64,000 bases of DNA from Jiangella muralis (lineage in GTDB: Bacteria; Actinomycetota; Actinomycetes; Jiangellales; Jiangellaceae): the NCBI RefSeq assembly GCF_001270745.1, contig NZ_KQ434756.1, forward strand, positions 124,001 through 188,000, given 5' to 3'. Shown here in pieces: positions 1-7,734 of this stretch. The position numbers and the translations under genes were made by a program. Under the pieces are notes generated by a model. That model searched no databases, was not told the DNA's origin, and saw only the letters and a program-made list of their open reading frames with translations. The stretch's first letter is position 1. The number at the start of each line of letters is the position of its first letter.

Positions 1-582
1 CTGTTCGCCGGGCTGGCGCTGGCGATCGTCGTCGGGCTGGTCGTGGGGCTGACGGTCGGCTGGTTCCCCGTCCTGCACTTCACCGTGGCGCCGTTCCTCT
101 GGCTGCTCTACTCGACGCCGAAGGTGGCGCTGGCGCCGTTGTTCATCCTGGCCCTGGGCCTGGGCAGCGCGTCGAAGATCGCCCTGGCGTTCCTGCTGGC
201 GGTGTTCCCGATCCTGCTCAACACCATGGAAGGGGTCGAGACCGTGAACGGCTCACTGATCCGGGCCGGCCGCGTCTTCGGGTTCCGCGGGCCGGCGCTC
301 GGGCTGAAGATCGTGCTGCCGGCGACGCTGCCGTTCAGCCTGGCCGGCATCCAGCGCGGCTCGGCGCTCGCCTTCACCGGCGTCGTGCTGGGCGAGTTCC
401 TCGGCGGGGCCGGCGGGCTGGGGCACCGGCTGGAGCAGGTCGCGTTCGACTTCCGGATGGCCGAGGCGCTGGCGATCGTGCTGGTCATGGTGATCGTGGC
501 GAACGGGCTGCTGCTGACGATCTCGGCCGCCCGGCGCAAGTGGGCGCCGTGGTACGAGGCCGGCGTCAGGTCGGTCGGCTGA
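1..582 (+). CDS. ABC transporter permease, SsuC/TauC type (5' end outside window)
   Basis: The reading frame is open from the first base, so the N-terminus lies outside the window and 193 residues remain. They form hydrophobic helices around a typical importer EAA loop (EGVETVNGSLIRAGRVFG) followed by LKIVLPATLPFSLAGIQRG. This is the pattern of the membrane subunit of nitrate/sulfonate/taurine-type ABC importers (BPD_transp_1). The substrate cannot be read from this fragment. The stop shares its last base with the start of the RidA gene, so the two are probably co-transcribed. The ATPase and binding protein are presumably upstream. Confidence 0.85.
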   Translation: MFAGLALAIVVGLVVGLTVGWFPVLHFTVAPFLWLLYSTPKVALAPLFILALGLGSASKIALAFLLAVFPILLNTMEGVETVNGSLIRAGRVFGFRGPALGLKIVLPATLPFSLAGIQRGSALAFTGVVLGEFLGGAGGLGHRLEQVAFDFRMAEALAIVLVMVIVANGLLLTISAARRKWAPWYEAGVRSVG

Positions 583-983
583 TGACCGGGGTCGTGCGGC
601 GCGAAGTCGTGACGCCGCCGGACGTGTACGCGCCGACGTGGCAGTTCAGCCAGGCGGTGAAGGTGACCGGCGGCAGCACTGTCTACGTCAGCGGGATCAT
701 GGGCTTCCGGGCCGATGGCACCATGCCCGACGACATCGTCGAGCAGGCCGACCTCGTCTTCGCCAACCTGCGCGCCGTGCTCGTCGCGGCCGGCGGCACC
801 CTCGACGACGTCGTCAAGGTCACCGTCTATGTCGGCGAGGACTACCAGGCCCACCGCGACGAGCTGCGCGAGGTGCGGTCGCGCTACTTCACCGGGACGT
901 ACCCGGCCAGCACGCTGGTGCGTGTGGCCGGGTTCGCCGACCCCCGGTACCGCATCGAGGTCGAAGCCGTCGCGGTGCTGTGA
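582..983 (+). CDS. RidA/YjgF/YER057c/UK114 family protein
   Basis: A 133-residue RidA-fold protein. The family hydrolyses reactive enamine/imine intermediates released by PLP enzymes or has related deaminase roles. The start ATG at 582 overlaps the permease stop (TGATG). Family landmarks are VYVSGIMGFRADG, the helix DLVFANLRAVLVAAGGTLDDVVKVTVYV and the C-terminal strand RYRIEVEAVAVL with the expected Arg/Glu pair. Length is normal. An extended frame begins at 540, but that start lies inside the permease and gives a non-homologous Arg-rich N-terminus. Its place behind an importer suggests a role in catabolism of an imported N- or S-compound, which is inference. Confidence 0.88.
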   Translation: MTGVVRREVVTPPDVYAPTWQFSQAVKVTGGSTVYVSGIMGFRADGTMPDDIVEQADLVFANLRAVLVAAGGTLDDVVKVTVYVGEDYQAHRDELREVRSRYFTGTYPASTLVRVAGFADPRYRIEVEAVAVL

Positions 984-999
984 GGCGACGGCCACCGGC

Positions 1000-2370
1000 C
1001 TACGGCGCGATGTTCTGGTTGAGGTGGAACACGTTGTCCGGGTCGTAGACGCGCTTCACCGCCTGGAGCCGCTCGTAGTTGCCGCCGTAGTTGGCGGCGA
1101 CCCGGTCCTGATCGTCGGCCGCCATGAAGTTGACGTAGCCGCCCTCCTCCGAGAACGGCGCCGTGGCCGCGTAGTAGTCGCGCACCCAGCCGATGTTGGC
1201 CTCGTTCTGCACCGGGTCCGGCCACATCCCCGCGATCACCGTCGCGAACGTGGCGTCGCGGTGGCCGAACGCGGTCGCGTCCGGCGCGACCCGGTGGACG
1301 GCGCCGTTGATCGGGTAGATGTGCATCGTCGAGTTGACGACGGGCACCTTCGGCCCGTGCTCCAGATGCGCCGCGATCACCTCGTCACTGAGTGAGCGGA
1401 CGAAGTTCGCCTTCCAGTAGTGCTGCAACCCGGGCGGCACCAGGCCGTCGAACGCGCTGTTCAGGGCCGGATACGGCATCGGGCCGACGTGCTCGGCGAC
1501 CACGGGGGCCACGTCGCGCAGCTCCTTGAGCATCGCCTCGCCCTCGTCCAGCGGCCCGGCCCAGCAGGACACGAAGGCCAGGAACGGCTCCCCGTGCCGG
1601 TCCTCCGGGATGAACGGCAGCGGCGGCGCGATCTGGTACGCCGGGAAGCCGCCGAACTGCTCGGGCGCGTCCTGGATGAAGTCGCGGTAGAACCGCAGCA
1701 CGTCGGCGGCGTCGTCGAGCGAGAAGAACATCGGCCCGCCGTAGATGTCCTTCACCGGGTGCAGCTGGAACTCCAGCGACGTCACGACGCCGAAGTTGCC
1801 GCCGCCGCCACGCAGCGCCCAGAACAGGTCGGCGTTCTCGTCCTCGCTGGCCACCAGGATGCGGCCGTCGGCGGTGACGACGTCGGCGGAGACCAGGTTG
1901 TCGCAGGACAACCCGAAGCCGCGGGCGAGGTAGCCGATGCCGCCGCCCAGCGTCAGCCCGCCGACCCCCGTCGTCGAGATGATCCCGCCGGTCGTGGCCA
2001 GCCCGTACGGATACGTCGCGGCGTTGAAGTCGCCCCAGGTCGCGCCGCCTTCCGCGCGCGCGGTCCGGGCCGCCGGGTCGACCCGGACCGCGCGCATGGC
2101 GCCGAGGTCGATGACGACGCCGTCGTCGACGGTGCCGAAGCCGGGCACGCTGTGCGAGCCGCCGCGGACGGCGATCTCCCGGTCGTTGGCGCGGGCGTAC
2201 CGGACGGCGGTGGCGACGTCGCCGGTGTTGGCGGCCCGCACGACGACCCGCGGCCGCCGGTCGATCATCGCGTTGTACACGCGCCGGGCCTGGTCGTAGC
2301 CGTCGTCTCCGGACGCGTACACGGCGCCGCGGACCTGCTCGCGCAACTGGTCGAGCGTGAATTCGGACAT
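1000..2370 (-). CDS. FAD-binding oxidoreductase with BBE domain (covalent flavoprotein)
   Basis: A 456-residue member of the VAO/PCMH flavoprotein superfamily (6-hydroxy-D-nicotine oxidase / berberine-bridge-like). The FAD domain has GGSHSVPG near residue 71, whose His73 is the usual covalent FAD attachment residue, and a GGG loop in TLGGGIGYLARGFGL. The second Cys of bicovalent BBE enzymes is not seen, so a single covalent link is expected. The C-terminus (YDPDNVFHLNQNI) is a classic BBE end. A GGGGAG ribosome site lies just before the ATG at 2370; the longer frame upstream is shadow. A paralogue sits at 32258-33625. The substrate is unknown. Confidence 0.9.
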   Translation of the reverse strand: MSEFTLDQLREQVRGAVYASGDDGYDQARRVYNAMIDRRPRVVVRAANTGDVATAVRYARANDREIAVRGGSHSVPGFGTVDDGVVIDLGAMRAVRVDPAARTARAEGGATWGDFNAATYPYGLATTGGIISTTGVGGLTLGGGIGYLARGFGLSCDNLVSADVVTADGRILVASEDENADLFWALRGGGGNFGVVTSLEFQLHPVKDIYGGPMFFSLDDAADVLRFYRDFIQDAPEQFGGFPAYQIAPPLPFIPEDRHGEPFLAFVSCWAGPLDEGEAMLKELRDVAPVVAEHVGPMPYPALNSAFDGLVPPGLQHYWKANFVRSLSDEVIAAHLEHGPKVPVVNSTMHIYPINGAVHRVAPDATAFGHRDATFATVIAGMWPDPVQNEANIGWVRDYYAATAPFSEEGGYVNFMAADDQDRVAANYGGNYERLQAVKRVYDPDNVFHLNQNIAP

Positions 2371-2487
2371 GGTGCTCCCCCCTCGGGTGTCAGCCGATCC
2401 CCACAGTTCTCCCACCGCGCCGTGTGACGCCGCGTGTGACCTGCCCGAACTGTTGCCAGCCGGGTCCACGGGGAGTACGACTGGACG

Positions 2488-3588
2488 ATGGGGACGGTCG
2501 AGGACTGGGTGAGCGCACCGGCACGGATCGCCGATCCCGGCGAGGGCGTCTCGGTCGACGAGCTGCGGCTCGCCGCCCGCAACCACGGCCTGCCGCTGGA
2601 GGCGTTGCGCTACGACGTCACCCCGGCCGGCCTGCACTATCTGCTGACGCACTACGACATCCCGGCCGTGGACCCGGCCGCCTGGCGGCTGACGGTGTCC
2701 GGCGCACTCACCCGGCCGCTCTCGCTGAGTCTGGACGACCTGCGCGCACGGCCGCGGGTGACCCACCGCGTCACGCTGGAGTGCGCCGGCAACGGGCGGG
2801 CCCGGCTGAGCCCGCGGCCGGTCAGCCAGCCGTGGCTGGACGAAGCGGTCGGCACCGCGGAGTGGACGGGCACACCGCTGGCGGCCGTGCTCGCCGAGGC
2901 GGGCGTGGCCGCGTCCGCCGTCGACGTCGCGTTCACCGGCGCCGACAGCGGCCTCGAACGCGGGGTCGAGCAGACGTACCGGCGCGGGCTGCCGCTGGCC
3001 GAGGCGCTGCGCGACGACGTCCTGCTGGCCGACGAGATGAACGGCGCTCCGCTGCCGCCGCAGCACGGCGCGCCCGTGCGCCTGATCGTCCCCGGCTGGT
3101 ACGGCATGGCGCACGTGAAATGGCTGGTCGGCGTCGAGGTGCTGGAGTCGGCGTTCGACGGCTACCAGAACGTCACGTCGTACCGCGTCAAGCAGGCGGC
3201 CGACGACCCCGGCGAGCCGGTGACCCGCATCCTGCCGAAGGCGCTGATCCAGCCGCCCGGCGTGCCCGACTTCCAGAGCCGCGTCCGCGTCGTCGACTCA
3301 GGCGTCGTCGAGCTGACCGGGCGGGCGTGGTCGGGCTGGGCGCCGGTCGAGTCCGTCGAGGTGAGCACCGACGACGGCGGCAACTGGCGGCCGGCCGAGC
3401 TGGGCCCGCAACCCGCGCCGTACGCGTGGCGGTCCTGGCGGTTCGCGTGGACTGCCCACCCCGGACGGCACGAGCTGCGCGCCCGCGCCCGCGACGCCGC
3501 CGGCCACGAGCAGCCCGTCGACCAGGCCTGGAACCGTCAGGGCATGGCCAACAACCACGCGCAGCAGGTCACCGTCGTCGTCCGCTGA
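2488..3588 (+). CDS. Sulfite-oxidase-like molybdopterin-dependent oxidoreductase
   Basis: A 366-residue protein with an oxidoreductase molybdopterin-binding domain (about 40-220) and a C-terminal Mo-co dimerisation domain (about 240-366). The motif VTLECAGNGR carries the Cys that ligates molybdenum in sulfite oxidase-type enzymes, and VPGWYGMAHVKWL is the conserved substrate/cofactor loop. No heme domain and no signal peptide are visible, so it is probably a cytoplasmic sulfite oxidase-family enzyme with unknown acceptor. It diverges from the flavin oxidase gene across a 117-bp spacer. Length is normal for the family. Confidence 0.88.
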   Translation: MGTVEDWVSAPARIADPGEGVSVDELRLAARNHGLPLEALRYDVTPAGLHYLLTHYDIPAVDPAAWRLTVSGALTRPLSLSLDDLRARPRVTHRVTLECAGNGRARLSPRPVSQPWLDEAVGTAEWTGTPLAAVLAEAGVAASAVDVAFTGADSGLERGVEQTYRRGLPLAEALRDDVLLADEMNGAPLPPQHGAPVRLIVPGWYGMAHVKWLVGVEVLESAFDGYQNVTSYRVKQAADDPGEPVTRILPKALIQPPGVPDFQSRVRVVDSGVVELTGRAWSGWAPVESVEVSTDDGGNWRPAELGPQPAPYAWRSWRFAWTAHPGRHELRARARDAAGHEQPVDQAWNRQGMANNHAQQVTVVVR

Positions 3589-3691
3589 GGACACTCGCCC
3601 GCCCGACCTTGTCGGTATCGGCCGCTACGGTTCGACGTCTCTGTGGGGACGCACCCCTGCGCCCCCGTGGCTATGACCACGAGGAGGGGAC

Positions 3692-4495
3692 ATGAACGCT
3701 CTCGCGATCGAGGCCGAAGGCCTGGTCAAGCAGTATCGCGGCCGGGCCGGCACCGTCGACGCCGTCCGCGGCGTCGACCTCAGCGTCACCGCGGGCGAGG
3801 TCTTCGGGTTCCTGGGGCCCAACGGCGCCGGCAAGTCGACCACCGTCCGCATGCTCACCACGCTGCTCACCATCACGGCGGGCACCGCCCGCGTCGCCGG
3901 CATCGACGTCACGGCCGACCCCGACGCCGTCCGCCGGCGCATCGGCGTCGCGCTGCAGGAGGCCGGGCTGGACCCACGGCAGACCGGGCGCGAGCTGATC
4001 GAGCTGCAGGCGCGGCTGTTCGGCAGCACCGCGGCCGAGGCAGCGGCCCGGGCGGAGGAACTGCTCGAGCTGGTCGAGCTGACCGAGGCCGCCGACCGGC
4101 GCATCAAGGGCTACTCCGGCGGCATGAAACGCCGCCTCGACCTCGCGTCGGCGCTGGTGCACCGGCCCGAGGTGCTGTTCCTCGACGAGCCCACCACCGG
4201 CCTCGACCCCGCCAGCCGGCTCGGCGTCTGGGACGAGGTGCGGCGCATCAACCAGCGCGGCACCACGGTGTTCCTCACCACCCAGTACCTGGAGGAGGCC
4301 GACCAGCTCTGCCACCGGCTGGCGATCATCGACGACGGCCGCATCGTCCGCTCCGGCACGCCGGCATCGTTGAAGGCGGAGCTGCGGTCGCGGCTCGGAC
4401 TGACGTCCGACCCCACCCTGGACGAGGTGTTCCTCGACGCCACCGGCCGCACCCGCGAACGCGTGGCCGGCGACGTGCAGGAGGTGACGGCATGA
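3692..4495 (+). CDS. ABC exporter ATP-binding protein, DrrA family
   Basis: A 267-residue ABC ATPase. Walker A GPNGAGKST (42-50), signature YSGGM (141-145), Walker B VLFLDEP (161-167). The switch position reads TTQYLEEAD, with Gln in place of His as in DrrA drug-exporter ATPases. A strong GAGGAGGGGA ribosome site precedes the ATG. It overlaps the permease gene by ATGA. Together they should form a DrrAB-type exporter for a drug, lipid or other hydrophobic compound. No resistance or biosynthesis gene beside it names the substrate. Confidence 0.93.
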   Translation: MNALAIEAEGLVKQYRGRAGTVDAVRGVDLSVTAGEVFGFLGPNGAGKSTTVRMLTTLLTITAGTARVAGIDVTADPDAVRRRIGVALQEAGLDPRQTGRELIELQARLFGSTAAEAAARAEELLELVELTEAADRRIKGYSGGMKRRLDLASALVHRPEVLFLDEPTTGLDPASRLGVWDEVRRINQRGTTVFLTTQYLEEADQLCHRLAIIDDGRIVRSGTPASLKAELRSRLGLTSDPTLDEVFLDATGRTRERVAGDVQEVTA

Positions 4496-5256
4496 GCGCG
4501 CTCGTCCAGACCGAACTGCTCGGCCGCCGGGCCATCCGCGAGTCGCTGCGCACGCCCGAGGCGCTCGCGCCGACGCTGTTCATCCCGGTGTTCTTCCTGG
4601 TCGTCAACTTCGGCCAAGCCGGGCGGATCTTCCCGTCCGACTCCACCCCGTTCCTGTACGGGCAGACGTACGCGGCGTTCCAGCTGCCCAGTTCGCTGCT
4701 GCTGGCCGCCTCGTTCGGATCGGCCGCGCTGTACCTCGTCGAGGACATCGAGGGCGGCTACTTCGACAAGCTGCGGGCGGCGCCGGTGTCGCGTGCCGCG
4801 CTGGTGCTCGGCCGGCTGATCGCCGAGGGCGCGAAGACCGCCCTGCTCACGGTCGCGCTGGTCGTCATCGCACTGCCGTTCGGCGTGACGATCGCCAGCG
4901 GGCCGGCCGGCTTGGTGCTGCTGGTCGTGCTGACGTCGCTGTGGGGCATGGTGTTCGCCGGATTCATGCAGCTCATCGCGTTGAAGACGCGTAGTGCGGC
5001 GGCCACGAACTCGGGCGGGCTGGTGTTCTTCCCGCTGCTGTTCCTGACCCCGAACTTCGTGCCGCGCGAGCTGCTGACCCGGCCGATGGAGATCGCGGCG
5101 ACGTTCAACCCCGTCACGTACGTCATGGAGGCGTTGCGGTCGTTGATCCTGCAGGACCTGCAGTGGGACGTGCTGGCGCGCGGGTTCGGGGTGGTGGCGG
5201 CGTTCGGCGCGCTGATGGTGTATCTCAACCTCCGGCTGGTGCGCCGGTACGACTGA
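4492..5256 (+). CDS. ABC-2 type transporter permease, DrrB family
   Basis: A 254-residue membrane protein with about six hydrophobic segments (for example FIPVFFLVVNF and GLVLLVVLTSLWGMVFAGFM) and the ABC-2 signature FNPVTYVMEALRSLIL near the C-terminus. It starts inside the stop of the ATPase gene (ATGA at 4492-4495), so the two are translationally coupled. It forms the membrane part of the exporter with the upstream ATPase. Start and length match DrrB-type proteins. Confidence 0.92.
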   Translation: MSALVQTELLGRRAIRESLRTPEALAPTLFIPVFFLVVNFGQAGRIFPSDSTPFLYGQTYAAFQLPSSLLLAASFGSAALYLVEDIEGGYFDKLRAAPVSRAALVLGRLIAEGAKTALLTVALVVIALPFGVTIASGPAGLVLLVVLTSLWGMVFAGFMQLIALKTRSAAATNSGGLVFFPLLFLTPNFVPRELLTRPMEIAATFNPVTYVMEALRSLILQDLQWDVLARGFGVVAAFGALMVYLNLRLVRRYD

Positions 5257-5266
5257 GCCGACCTAT

Positions 5267-5297
5267 TGACAACATGTTCCCAAAATGACAACATGTT
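5267..5297. promoter_or_regulatory. Tandem TGACAACATGTT boxes, probable MarR operator
   Basis: The 12-mer TGACAACATGTT occurs at 5267-5278 and again at 5286-5297, a 19-bp period. Each contains the palindrome AACATGTT. The first overlaps a consensus -35 hexamer TTGACA (5266-5271). The pair lies directly in front of the DJ-1/MarR gene pair, so autoregulation by the MarR protein is the simplest reading (inference). Confidence 0.6.
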
Positions 5298-5301
5298 GCC
5301 T

Positions 5302-5913
5302 ATGACACCGACAGCGCACATCGCCCTGTACGACACGCTCGCCGACTCCGAGATCGGGCACCTGCTCGTGGAGCTGCGCACCGGCCGGTTCACCGGCACG
5401 CCGTGGAACGTCGTCACCGTCGCTGAGACGGCCGACCCGATCACCACCATGGGCGGGATGCGTATCGTCCCGGACCTGCTGCTCGCCGACCTCTCGCCCG
5501 AGGAGAGCGACCTGCTGGTACTGGCCGGCGCGGAGATGTGGGACACCAGCGGCGGCCAGGCGTGGACGGACGCCGCCCGGCGATTCCTCGACGCGCGGGT
5601 GCCGGTCGCCGCCATCTGCGGCGCGACGGCCGGTCTCGCGCGGGCGGGGCTGCTGGACGACCGCGACCACACCAGCGCGGCACTGGACTACGTGACCATG
5701 CAGCCCGGCTACGGCGGCCGCGACCACTACATCGACGCGCGCGCTGTCGTCGGTGGCGACGTCGTCACCGCCGGGCCGGACTCGCCGGTGCAGTTCGCCC
5801 GGGCCACGCTGAGCCGGCTGGGCCTCGCGTCGGAGGAGACGCTGCAGGCGTACGAGGGCGTGTTCCACGCCGCCGACCCGAGCGCGTACCCGGTGCTCAT
5901 GCAGGCACAATGA
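5302..5913 (+). CDS. DJ-1/PfpI family protein (class I glutaminase-like)
   Basis: A 203-residue DJ-1/PfpI-fold protein. The nucleophile elbow AAICGATAGLARAGLLDD carries Cys106, preceded by the acid-containing strand LLVLAGAEMW. The family includes YdeA-like proteins, proteases/deglycases and chaperones, and the reaction cannot be fixed here. The ATG at 5302 is chosen because both operator-like boxes then lie upstream; ATG 5293 and TTG 5266 are in frame but overlap the boxes. No clear ribosome site is present, so the message may be leaderless. Its stop overlaps the MarR start. Confidence 0.85.
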   Translation: MTPTAHIALYDTLADSEIGHLLVELRTGRFTGTPWNVVTVAETADPITTMGGMRIVPDLLLADLSPEESDLLVLAGAEMWDTSGGQAWTDAARRFLDARVPVAAICGATAGLARAGLLDDRDHTSAALDYVTMQPGYGGRDHYIDARAVVGGDVVTAGPDSPVQFARATLSRLGLASEETLQAYEGVFHAADPSAYPVLMQAQ

Positions 5914-6419
5914 GCCGAATGACGACGACGGAGGTCCCGCCGCGCGCGGAGTGGCCGGAGCCGGGGCCGGCCACTCCGGCCGGCGAGGTGCTCACCGACC
6001 TCGCCCTGACGACGTTCCGGCTCAACGCCCGGCTGATGGAGGCCGCGCAGGACATGGCGGCCGCCGGCGACATCACCGCCGCGTGGTGGCAGGTGCTCGG
6101 CGGCGTCCTCGACCAGCCGCGCACGCACGCCGACATCGGCCGGCTCGTGGGGATGTCGCGGCAGGGTGTGCGCCGGGTGGCCGACCTGCTGGTCGAGCAG
6201 GGGCTGGCGGAGTACCGCGACAACCCCGCGCACCGCCGCGCCAAGCTGCTGGCCTGCACTGAGGCGGGCTACTGGGCGATCCGGCGCATCTCGCTGGTGC
6301 AGCACCCGTGGGCCGAGCACATCGGCTCACAGCTCGACCTCGGCGACCTCACCCGCGCACTGGACACCATGCAAGCGTTGGTCGCCGTTCTCGAGGCCGA
6401 CCGCCCGGCCGGCGGCTGA
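5910..6419 (+). CDS. MarR family transcriptional regulator
   Basis: A 169-residue winged-helix regulator. The recognition region DIGRLVGMSRQGVRRVADLLVEQGLAEYRDNPAHRRAK is cut here to its core SRQGVRRVADLLVEQGL, and the wing follows with ACTEAGYWAIRRI. ATG 5910 overlaps the DJ-1 stop (ATGA); ATG 5919 is an alternative. It probably represses its own operon through the AACATGTT boxes upstream of the DJ-1 gene. The inducer is unknown. Confidence 0.87.
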   Translation: MSRMTTTEVPPRAEWPEPGPATPAGEVLTDLALTTFRLNARLMEAAQDMAAAGDITAAWWQVLGGVLDQPRTHADIGRLVGMSRQGVRRVADLLVEQGLAEYRDNPAHRRAKLLACTEAGYWAIRRISLVQHPWAEHIGSQLDLGDLTRALDTMQALVAVLEADRPAGG

Positions 6420-6424
6420 TGCCG

Positions 6425-6595
6425 TCAGGGCTGGACGCGCAGCACCGCGGCCAGCAGGGCGAGCACGATCGCCGCCGACGCGGCCCACTGGACGTGCAGC
6501 AGCGTCCCGCGCAGGTCGCGCGCGAACGCCGGCGTCAGAACGTCGGCGAACCGCCGCCGATCCGACCGGAACCGCCCCCGTCTCGGCGTCGCCAT
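6425..6595 (-). CDS. Small single-pass membrane protein (56 aa)
   Basis: A 56-residue frame with a strong GGGGAGG ribosome site 8 bases before its ATG. It begins with a very basic segment (MATPRRGRFRSDRRRF), and from about residue 37 holds one hydrophobic helix (AASAAIVLALLAAVL). It is convergent with the MarR gene, 5 bp away. I do not recognise a family. The ribosome site and clean topology argue it is real, with a cytoplasmic basic head and one membrane span. Confidence 0.55.
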   Translation of the reverse strand: MATPRRGRFRSDRRRFADVLTPAFARDLRGTLLHVQWAASAAIVLALLAAVLRVQP

Positions 6596-6690
6596 GTCGC
6601 GACCTCCCCTTCTCCCCCCGCGGGCACTCCCTCGTCGGGTAGGAGACCGCCGGTCGCGGGATCAGCACGCGAGCGGCGATGTGAGCTGCG

Positions 6691-7149
6691 TCACAGCAGG
6701 CGGGTCATGAAGACGCTGAGCGGGTCTGGACCGTAGCCGGCGAACGGCGCACAGTGCTCGAATCCGAACTTCTCGTAGAGCCGCCGGGCCGGCCGGAAGA
6801 ACTCGTCCGACCCGGTCTCGAGGCTGAGCCGCCGGTATCCCATCGCCCGCGCCTCGCCGACGATGTGGCCGAGCAGCAGCGACGCGATGCCGCTGCGCTG
6901 GCGGGCGGGCGCCGTGCGCATCGACTTCAGCTCGGCGTGCCGATCGTCCAGCCGCGTGATCGCCCCGCACCCGACGATGACCCCGGCGTCGTCGCGGACC
7001 ACCCAGAACGTGACCCCCGGCCGGCGCAGGCCGTCGAGGTCGAGGGCGTGCTTGCTCTCCGGCGGCGTGATGGACCGCAATTCCCGGACGTGGTCTTCCA
7101 GGAACGCCGCGATCTCCGCCCCCGCCAGGTCGTCGACGGCGATGCGCAT
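6691..7149 (-). CDS. GNAT family N-acetyltransferase
   Basis: A 152-residue GNAT protein. The acetyl-CoA loop is MRTAPARQRSGIASLLLGHI, with the Q/R-x-x-G-x-A pattern, and the C-terminal strand-helix is RRLYEKFGFEHC. The motif LSLETGSDEFFRPARRLYEK resembles the PhnO/YhhY-like acetyltransferase group. The substrate is unknown. It stands alone, with a strong structured element upstream that separates it from the TetR operon. Confidence 0.88.
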   Translation of the reverse strand: MRIAVDDLAGAEIAAFLEDHVRELRSITPPESKHALDLDGLRRPGVTFWVVRDDAGVIVGCGAITRLDDRHAELKSMRTAPARQRSGIASLLLGHIVGEARAMGYRRLSLETGSDEFFRPARRLYEKFGFEHCAPFAGYGPDPLSVFMTRLL

Positions 7150-7209
7150 GGTGGCGACCGTAGAACGCTCGTGTCATCCGAATGTTTCAGAACAGGACCT
7201 GGCTCTGAC

Positions 7210-7281
7210 GCGCGTCCTGGGTGTCGGGTGCGCGAAACCGCCGAATTCGGCCCGAGAACGCACCTCAGACCCAGGACGCGC
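7210..7281. terminator. Nested inverted repeat / probable transcription terminator
   Basis: Three nested dyads: GCGCGTCCTGGGT (7210-7222) pairs perfectly with 7269-7281, GGTGCG (7227-7232) with CGCACC (7259-7264), and GCCGAATTCGGC (7240-7251) is a central palindrome. It follows the stop of the TetR-SGNH-SRPBCC operon on the minus strand, so termination is the likely role. There is no T-run. Confidence 0.55.
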
Positions 7282-7299
7282 CCCACGCCGACCACGTCG

Positions 7300-7734
7300 T
7301 CACGGGGTGACGGCGCGACGGTGGATGTCGCGGAGGATGCGGGCGACGGCGAGGCGATGCGCGCCCGACGTGACGACGAGCAGGCGGTAGATGCGGCCGT
7401 GCGGGCCGGGGAACGCGGCTTCGGTGCGCGCGCTCACCGTCGTCCCGCCCGGGGCCGCGGCCAGCGTGAACGTCAGCGCATAGCGGGAGAACCGGTGCCG
7501 CCCGGCCAGCCGCACCAGCCGCTCCGGCTCCACCGCGGCCACCGCGAACCCCGGCACCGTCGCGCCCGGCTCTAGCGGCGCCCCGGACGGCCGCCGCGGC
7601 GAGGTCCCGAGGAGCCACGCGAGCACGCCCGCCCCGCGCATGCCGCCCATGTGTGCGCCGAGCGCCACCCAGACGTCGGACGGCGAGGCGGGGACCAGCA
7701 ACTGGCGCTCGTCGACGAACGGGAGGACGGTCAT
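7300..7734 (-). CDS. SRPBCC superfamily protein (polyketide cyclase/START-like)
   Basis: A 144-residue protein. It starts at MTVLPFVDERQLLVPASPSDVW, with a first strand and helix like SRPBCC ligand-binding folds, and ends in a long C-terminal helix (SGAHRLAVARILRDIHRRA). Helix-grip proteins of this kind bind lipids or polyketides. The start overlaps the stop of the SGNH hydrolase gene (ATGA). The frame is longer upstream, but that part is shadow of the hydrolase gene. The partner lipase and shared regulator suggest lipid metabolism, which is inference. Confidence 0.72.
   Translation of the reverse strand: MTVLPFVDERQLLVPASPSDVWVALGAHMGGMRGAGVLAWLLGTSPRRPSGAPLEPGATVPGFAVAAVEPERLVRLAGRHRFSRYALTFTLAAAPGGTTVSARTEAAFPGPHGRIYRLLVVTSGAHRLAVARILRDIHRRAVTP

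Noticed and set aside
2371-3114. Upstream extension of the minus-strand flavin oxidase frame to 704 codons
   Set aside because: It overlaps the sulfite-oxidase-like gene on the other strand, has no domain, and the GGGGAG-ATG at 2370 matches the family start.
3625-4107. Minus-strand frames opposite the DrrA-like ATPase
   Set aside because: They are shadows of a gene with complete Walker and signature motifs on the plus strand.
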